64,000 nt of DNA from Ampelocalamus luodianensis (lineage: Eukaryota; Streptophyta; Magnoliopsida; Poales; Poaceae). This document shows, in pieces, positions 57,973 to 64,000 of this stretch. The notes under the pieces were generated by a model that worked only from the letters and a program-made list of their open reading frames with translations, searched no databases and had not been told where the DNA came from. The stretch lies in the NCBI GenBank assembly GCA_036346255.1, contig CM070620.1:63288522-63352521 (forward strand), written 5' to 3'. How positions within the stretch are numbered: position 1 is the stretch's first letter; each line of letters starts with the position of its first letter. The position numbers and the translations under genes are program-made.

Positions 57973-60279
57973 TTAGGCTGGATTTAAATCTTTTTTCAAA
58001 ACTAAGTTGCCTATAACAAGGCTGTGAGGCTGGACCTTATGATCGTAGTACATGCGGAGGGCTTGTTCGTAGAGTGTCGAACATATTAGGGTTTGGTTCC
58101 TCTTTTCTTCGAGTAGATTGATATCGTCAGCCCGAAGCTGTTCTTGGCCAAGGTCGTTGAACTTTTCGACCCTTGTAGAGCTAATCTTTAGTTCTAGTGG
58201 AAGCATAGCTTCAGCACCAAAAACTAGAAAAAAATAGTGTTTCGCCTATAGCCCGACTAGTGGTCGTGTGAATTGCCCATAATATTAAGGGTTATTCTTT
58301 TACCCAAGCCCCTGAGCACTTTACAAGCTGGTTAAAAACTCGAGTTTTAATTCCCTGTATAATTTGGTTGTTTGCCCTTTCGACTGCCCCATTACTTTGT
58401 GGATGGGCAACAAAGGTGTTGCTAGTTTGGTACCTAATTCTTCACAAAATTCTTAAAATTTCTGCTCAAAAATTGAGTACCATTATCAGTTATGATCCGA
58501 CTTAGAACACCAAATTGAGTTATCACACTTTTCATCATGAATTTATGAGTAGCTTCCGTTGTTATCCCACTAATAGGTCAACTTCGATCCATTTTGTGAA
58601 CATATCAATAGCCACAAAAAGGAATTCAAAGCCCCCTAGTATCTTTAGGAACAGTCCTAGGAATCTAAACCCCAGGTCGCAAATGGCCAAGAAAGTGGTA
58701 TTTTTTGTAATGCTTGAACCAGTTGGTGTATTTGCATGCTATGAAACTAGCATTGAACACACATTTTAACAAGCTATTTGCCATTATGAAGGGTTGTTGG
58801 CCAGTAAAAGCCTTGTCGAAAAGCCTTTTTGACCAAAGTTCTATAGGCAGCATGAGTTCCACAAAAACCGTTGCATATTTCTGTAAGGAGTTCTAATCCT
58901 TCTATCTACGATATGCATCGTATGAGTACACCTTGAGTACCTTATTTATAGAGGACCCCGTCGACCAAAGTATACATTTTGGCTTTGCGAGATAGACGAT
59001 CAGCCTCGAGATCATCATCAGGTATAGTACCCTTCTGAAGATATAGATTGGAGTCATCCAAGTATCTTCGTATTCTAGAGTGGCTATCTCACTCGGAGTA
59101 GTTTGTGATTTTTCGACCAGATACGGCTTCTGGAGCTGTTCCGAAAAGACTCCTTGTGGAACAGGTGATCGGGAAGACGCTATCCAAGCTAACTGGTCGG
59201 CGAGGAATTTATCCTTTCGAGGGATGTATTGAACCTCTAGACTGAAAAATGTTTTTCAAGATTTATGACTTCCGATAAGTAATTCCCCATGGTCGAATTA
59301 GAGCATTGGTACTCTTTTTCGACCTGATTCACGACTAACTGAGAATCGCCTTTCACGAGTAGTCGATGAATCCTGAGTTTTTCGCTGCTTGGATGCCAGC
59401 CAATAAACCCCTGTACTTCGTCACATTGTTAGTAGCAGCAAAGTTTAACTGGATAGCATACTTTAAGGTTTCTCTTATAGAAGATACCAAAACCACCCCA
59501 ACCGTAGATCCACTAAATGTTAGTCACCCATCAAAATACATTATCCACTAGTTGTGGGATTCATACTCGGGTCCCTGAACTGATTTTGGGCTTGTCCTTT
59601 TGGTGATAATGTCTGCCAAGATCTGGGATTTAATGCCCATTTGGGACACAAAATGGAGGTCAAACTCCCCAAGTTTGACCAACCATTTAGCCAAGCACCC
59701 TGCAGCTTCTCTGTTCTGGAGGACCTCTCCTAAGGGAAACTTAGATAGTACGGTTAACTTGTGTGCTTGGAAATAATGCCTCGGTTTCCTCAAAGACATG
59801 AGGAGGGAATATAAAAGTTTTTGGACCAGAGGGTAACGCTCCTTTGGTCCATTTTAAACTTCACTTACATAATATACTGGTCATTGAACATTTTCATGTA
59901 CAACGACCAGTATTGCACTTACTACTTGTAGCGTAACAGCTAAATACAACAAGAGTGGTTCGCCTAGTTTTGGAGAAACCAAGACTGGAGCACTCATGAG
60001 GTATTTCTTGACATCATCGAAGGCTTTGTTTGCCTCCTCATACCACTCGAAACCTTCATGTTTTCTAAGAAGGTTAAAGAAAGGAAGATCTTTTTCTCCT
60101 AGTCGTGTGATAAAACGACTTAAAGCCGCCATGCACCTTGCGAGTTTCTGGACTTATTTCTTTGTGGTCGAAGTGCGGATTTGTTCAATGGTTGTGATCT
60201 TCTCAGGATTGGCTCCGATGCATCTAGTAGAGACAAGGAATCTGAATAGTTTTCCTAAAGAGACTCCGAACACACACTT
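57973..60279 (-). pseudogene. pol: Tat-lineage pol, copy B (RT connection, RNase H, integrase)
   Basis: Minus strand, from right to left. The end of RT has CVFGVSLGKLFRFLVSTR (60215-60270) and MAALSRFITRLGEKDLPFF (60075-60132). First RNase H and linker: 59548-60000 (EFDLHFVSQMGIKSQILAD near 59620-59665). A second RNase H region with decayed frames lies at 59160-59550. The integrase has a recognisable TDNGTQF-like block near 58470 and EELGTKLATPLLP near 58415. The C-terminal domain frame 58206-57973 reads LICSTLYEQALRMYYDHKVQ and IGNLVLKKDL. It aligns over 58290-60270 with copy A (27306-29290). Many stops; inactive. The RT is cut at 60280 by the next insertion. Confidence 0.8.
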
Positions 60280-60280
60280 T

Positions 60281-60568
60281 GATGAGGACATCACTCCTTC
60301 GGATACACACACTACACAAAATCCTACGGATCCAGTTGTGAAACTACAAGGCCCTATGACAAGAGCTCGTGCACGTCACTTAAATTATGAGGTGAGCTCG
60401 TTTCTAGGTGCTAATAATTTATCTATGCAGAATGGTATACTACCTAATAATTGTGATCTGTTGTTACTTAGGAATAATGGATCCCCAAGGTCTACGACCA
60501 GGTCTACAAGCCCTACGACCAGTCCTGCCAGCGCTACGACCAAGTCTCAAGATCCTCGACTAGGTTAG
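60281..60568 (+). pseudogene. pol C-terminal coding tail contained within the LTR
   Basis: An open frame of 95 codons runs from the very start of the LTR (DEDITPS...) to a TAG at 60566-60568. It contains GPMTRARARHLNYEVSSFL, a basic stretch common at the end of grass chromovirus pol proteins. After it comes a serine/threonine-rich tail. Being in the 5' LTR, this copy is not attached to a pol gene; the 3' LTR copy outside the window would be the functional one. No ATG precedes it within the LTR. Confidence 0.7.
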
Positions 60569-60776
60569 CGGCGCACGACTGCACCACAAGGTTCGCCAAA
60601 GACTACGACTGCACTCATCGGCGCTACGACTAGGTCTCACGCTCTACGACCGGTCATTAGGTGTCGCGACATCGTTTTGGGCCTAATAGGGCCTTGTAAG
60701 CGTGTCGGGTCAATGCCTAGGTTGTGTACGCCTCCCCATGGTCGCACAACCCTAGGTCAACCCTCACGTTACCCCC

Positions 60777-60782
60777 TATATA
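60777..60782 (+). promoter_or_regulatory. Probable TATA box of CRM-like LTR
   Basis: TATATA in CCCCTATATACAAAGCC, about 340 bp before the LTR end. This leaves a typical R-U5 length for short LTRs. Confidence 0.6.
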
Positions 60783-61123
60783 CAAAGCCGCCACGATTGA
60801 GGGTTGGGTTTTTCTTAGATTATTCGCCACTTTGCGTTTCACCGCTTATCGGTTTGAGGAACCCCACATTGTGAACTTCATTCATATTCGCAATACAATT
60901 CAGATTGCATTTTCCTTGTTCTTGTGAGTTGCTTCGATTGCTTGCGGAACAATAACCTCGTGGTAAGATCGATCGCGTGCGAAGCGTGGTTGATAACGGC
61001 GATCGTGCGGGTGTAGCGAATTGCAAGGTGACGACCACTGGTCGAAAGCCTCAAAGCGCCAACGTCCTCACGAGCGAAACCAATCGAACCTATCGGAAGA
61101 TCGAGACAACGTGACTCATCATT

Positions 61124-61135
61124 TGGTATCAGAGC
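61124..61135 (+). other. Primer-binding site (tRNA-Met type)
   Basis: TGGTATCAGAGC, two bases after the LTR end; a perfect match to the other primer sites in the window. Confidence 0.92.
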
Positions 61136-62431
61136 GAAGGTTGCCCGTTAGGTAATCTCGTTTATCCCCTTTTGTTAGTTGTTTTCCATCACCTATAGTC
61201 CAGAAAATTGCCCTACAAAAAGTTTTAGATCTTAGTCTTTCCGCTGTCCAAACCACGTTGTGCCTTTCGCAATTTTGTTTTCGTCGATTCGCGTTGTTGA
61301 GTTCGAGTCCGTCGTCGGTGTCTTTGTTGCTGGTCTAGTCGTCGTGATCTAGTTTCTAGCGTCGAGTCTTTGCTGTTTTGGTCATCGTGTATCTCGGCTT
61401 GTCCTTTGTTGCATCCGTTGCAATTAGGGTTTGTCTGCTATAGCCGAGAATTGAGTCACCCCCATCCGACCACTTACTCGTGACACCACCCCCATCCGAC
61501 CACTTACTCGAGCCAACATTCCCATCCGACCACCTACTCGGATTCGACCACCCAGTCGGATTCGACCACCTACATCGAGTTCGACCACCTCGTCGGATTC
61601 GACCACCTACTCGAGTTTGACCACCTTCTCGGGTTCGACCACCTGCTCGAGTATTCGCCCCCAGCAAGTCTATCTGTTTCTGGTTGCTCTCGGACACCCA
61701 CACACTCATCATATCGTGTTTGACCCAACAAGGACTGAGAAGAAATCCCATAGCTGAAACAGAGATAGCCAAAGTTCAGAGAGAGAGAGAGAGACCTATA
61801 TCTATCCTTAGGCCTGAAAAAGGGTTTTGAAGAGTTGTGAGTCAAGGTCACTTTCGCAAAAAAAAAGAGGAATCCTAGGTTGGGTTTCGTCAGTCAAAAA
61901 AAAGAAGAAGAAGAAAGAATAAAAAAAAGAAAAGAAAAAGAGAATCAAAAAGAAAAAGAGACCACCTCAGTTGGCTCACGACCACCCTTAGTTGGTCTAC
62001 GACAACCCACCAGAGCTCCACGACCACCCACAGAGATAACGGTTGCTTTGCAACTTTGTTCTTTTGAGCTTGTATCTACCCTATCTTTCGGCTTGCTTGA
62101 GCTAGTGCTAGAGCGCGTTTGGACCAAAGAATCGTGCGAGTAATCGTGGACTTTGATTTAACATTGCTAATCTGATTTCATTATTGATGCTCCTTGCTAC
62201 TAAACATTGCCTGTCCGAGCTCCACGTACTTTTGGCCCTCAGGTTTGGATCCTCGCATTCGCCTCCGCCGCAGTCATACATCCCACCCTCTCCGATCAGA
62301 CCACCTGCTGCAATTTGGTAAGAAATTCATAAGAGCTTGGTAAGACGCTTGAGAGTGTGTGATTCCACCTTCCACCACCTAGTAGTTGGTAGGGATAATA
62401 CATTTGTGTTGTCTTTTGTCTCCTACTAACA
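61136..62431 (+). other. Untranslated leader of CRM-like element
   Basis: 1.3 kb between primer site and gag without convincing coding sequence. It holds a degenerate tandem repeat of about 20 bp (61465-61660, core TTCGACCACCTACTCGG), a GA repeat (61778-61793), and a purine tract rich in AAG/AAAAG (61895-61962). A second cluster of CGACCACC words lies at 61965-62030. Such long leaders are usual in plant chromoviruses. Confidence 0.7.
61465..61660 (+). repeat. Degenerate ~20-bp tandem repeat, CGACCACC core
   Basis: About ten units of a TCCGACCACYTACTCG-like motif with variable ends. Related CTACGACCA words recur in the LTR (60485-60660) and again at 61965-62030. Confidence 0.75.
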
Positions 62432-63434
62432 ATGGCAGGTGAGGAATTGAATGCGCAAGATTGTGTTGTGAGGGAAGAGCTTACAAGGGTGTTGGATGAG
62501 CACCGTCATGCTATTAATGACGACATCGAAAGGAAGTTTGCAGAGACAAATGCTACACTACAATAGCTCAATGCTAGCATTGCAACACTCAATGCACGTA
62601 TTGATGGTATGGCCAATCAACCGCCGAACAATGGTCGTGTGGATCCTCAAGGTGCAGTCCACGACCATGAGATCGACAACGATAATGAGATGCGCAACCG
62701 CGATGCCCTTGATGCACGACAACGGAACCGATTGAACTTCAACCGTCAAGGTATGAGAGGTAATAACTTTCCGCAACATAATGCACGTGATAATGATGAT
62801 CCATATGCTAAAGTCAAGTTCACTATACCATCTTTTGCGGGTGCTTATGATGCTGAAGTATATTTAGATTGGGAGATGACGGTAGAACAGAAATTTAATG
62901 CTCACTTAGTTCCCGAAGTGCATAGAGTTAGGCAAGCTACAAGTGAATTTAAAAATTTTGCCATCATTTGGTGGAGTAGAGTATGCAATGATGGATTAGC
63001 GCCTACTACCTGGGATGCTTTAAAGGTTGCTATGCGTAACAGATTTATTCCACCCTCTTTTAAAAGGGACTTGCGTAAGAAATTGCAGCGCTTAAACCAA
63101 GGCAATAGATCTGTAGAAGAATATTATCAGGAGCTACAAATCAGTATGTTGCGTTGTGATATTATTGAGGATGAAGAGGCTGCTATGGCACGTTTTTATG
63201 GAGGACTAATACGTGAAATTCAGGACATAGTTGACTACAAAGAATATGATAGTGTTCCTAGATTGTTCCACCTTGCTTGTTTGGCAGAAAAAGAATTGCA
63301 GGGTCGACAGCAGAGGCCAAGGAACCATTTTGGAAGCACGTCTACACCACGATCAACATCAGGGCACGTTAAAACAGTCCAACCTTCACCACGCGTCCGC
63401 TACCCTCCTCGAGTAGGGCGCGTCAGAAGAAGAC
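62432..63434 (+). pseudogene. gag: gag polyprotein of CRM-like chromovirus, truncated
   Basis: The ATG at 62432 opens MAGEELNAQDCVVREEL, with a TAG stop at codon 45 (62564-62566). The same frame then runs open from there past 63434. The N-terminal part is a short coiled coil (VLDEHRHAINDDIERKFAE). The gag domain covers about 62800-63310: KVKFTIPSFAGAYDAEVYLD, IIWWSRVC, MRNRFIPPSFKRDLRKKLQR, SVEEYYQELQISMLR, MARFYGGLIREIQDIVDY and FHLACLAEKELQGR. A serine-, proline- and arginine-rich stretch follows. No zinc knuckle is reached, because at about 63435 a minus-strand LTR begins. Apart from one stop the frame is intact, so it is fairly young. Confidence 0.85.
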
Positions 63435-64000
63435 CAGAACACCCCACTCAAAGATTGAGCCCGGAATGCTACTAAAATTAAATTAAACTAAACTAAACTA
63501 AGACCAATTACAAATTTTCGCAAAACCTCCTTTGTATAGTCACTATACCGAGGTTCCAACAATTAATCATGGCATTTATCAAAGTCTTCAAAATCAGTTC
63601 AATCAAGCATGCAGATAATCTCATAAACATAACCAAAATTTGCTATTCTCATTATTACAGCTTAACTCAAACTCAAACCATCTATAAGTAATTCTTATGA
63701 TTGAGTGGTAGTGCGTGCATCCAAATATCTACTCCTCCCATGCATGCGGGTCTTGCGCTTGTACCTAAAACACATCAAAGCAAGAGTGAGCCCAAAGACT
63801 CAGCAAGTACCAACAAGGCTAAGCAAGTTATCATTCATAGCATCAACAATCCAAGATAAACAATGCACCAAAGTATAGCCTTCATGCTCATGTGAATGCA
63901 ACCAATGCAATGCACCTTTCTCAACTTTATCTCTTTCGCATTTTACCTGTAATGCGGGTATACAACCGTCATTTGTGTATTCCTTGCTCGTGCCCACCGG
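63435..64000 (-). mobile_element. Minus-strand gypsy LTR, start only
   Basis: AGAACACCCCACTC...GAGCCCGGAATGCTACTAAA matches the edge of the LTRs at 9090 and 16006 (TGTAACACCCCAG...GAGCCTGGAATGCTACTAAA). It has AACCTCC...GAGGTTCC at 63522-63557, an acceptor-like CTAAAAC at 63764, and the TGAG...CTCA hairpin at 63786-63802. There is no primer site on its left side, so it is the 3' LTR of a minus-strand element extending beyond the window. A stem-loop region appears to begin at about 63940. Confidence 0.75.

Larger units (their letters stand above)
60280..61121 (+). mobile_element. 5' LTR of a CRM-like chromovirus, 842 bp
   Basis: Starts TGATGAGGACATCAC and ends GTGACTCATCA. The outermost seven bases TGATGAG and CTCATCA are exact inverted repeats. 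A primer site follows at once. A TATA-like CCTATATACAAAG lies at 60776. The LTR carries the C-terminal end of a pol frame (60281-60568), a trait I know from CRM elements, whose LTRs also start close to TGATGA. The clade assignment is tentative. Left flank CACTT (60275-60279) would be the target duplication; the other end lies outside the window. Confidence 0.8.

Noticed and set aside
61356..61851. Minus-strand frames of 93-138 codons with repeated W, S, R and G residues
   Set aside because: They translate the ~20-bp tandem repeat in the leader and are on the strand opposite to the element's gene.
1..64000. Host genes, tRNA or rRNA genes, CRISPR arrays and bacterial-type operons
   Set aside because: None could be supported. 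All recognisable coding sequence is retroelement-derived, and the short direct and inverted repeats are explained by LTRs, target duplications and stem-loops.

Overview
The window is a nest of plant LTR retrotransposons. I found no host gene, rRNA, tRNA or CRISPR array. Everything coding belongs to Ty3/gypsy elements: chromoviruses with Tekay/Del-type gag, pol and chromodomain, Tat-lineage elements with a second (archaeal-type) RNase H, and one further chromovirus resembling CRM. The LTR architecture (2-4.5 kb LTRs, tRNA-Met primer sites reading TGGTATCAGAGC, an extra ORF before gag) suggests a repeat-rich monocot genome, most likely a grass. The species cannot be fixed from the sequence.

Layout, left to right. 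(1) 1-7923: part of a long LTR, split at 2174-2182 by a complete 4.5 kb solo LTR (2179-6677, target duplication GGGAA). This sits in the leader of a minus-strand element, of which only the leader (7924-8091) and its 5' LTR (8092-19816) remain in view. (2) That 5' LTR is split by a complete non-autonomous minus-strand element (9090-18528, duplication GGGCT). (3) 19817-20195 is an unassigned fragment. (4) 20196-22541 is a truncated plus-strand LTR fused to a truncated LTR (22542-24863) of a second family. The latter leads into a primer site, an extra ORF (25131-25751) and a decayed gag (26132-27290). (5) 27306-39383: minus-strand Tat pol, copy A, interrupted by a young complete non-autonomous element (29842-39272, duplication TCACC). 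(6) 39384-45915: 3' LTR plus a decayed pol of a minus-strand Tekay-type element lacking gag. (7) 45916-60279: minus-strand Tat copy B, carrying an intron-containing antisense gene. It is interrupted by a complete autonomous Tekay-type element (47799-57322, duplication GCCAG). (8) 60280-63434: 5' LTR, leader and gag of a CRM-like chromovirus on the plus strand. (9) 63435-64000: start of another minus-strand LTR.

How the parts relate. The autonomous element at 47799-57322 and the non-autonomous elements share LTR blocks and a leader of roughly 100-170 nt just after the primer site. This suggests that the coding element's family supplies protein in trans to the non-coding ones. The two non-autonomous elements share a 3.6-4.3 kb internal region with no gag or pol, so they look like one LARD-type family.

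The most interesting signals are structural. LTRs of several subfamilies carry an array of consecutive perfect or near-perfect stem-loops whose arms change together between copies. They also carry an intron-like pair of splice signals (AAG|GCAAGT donor, pyrimidine tract then AG acceptor) with a small covarying hairpin before the acceptor. I know of no description of either in these elements. Many gag and pol frameshifts are single-base losses in short runs, also seen between paired LTRs, so part of the apparent decay may be assembly error.
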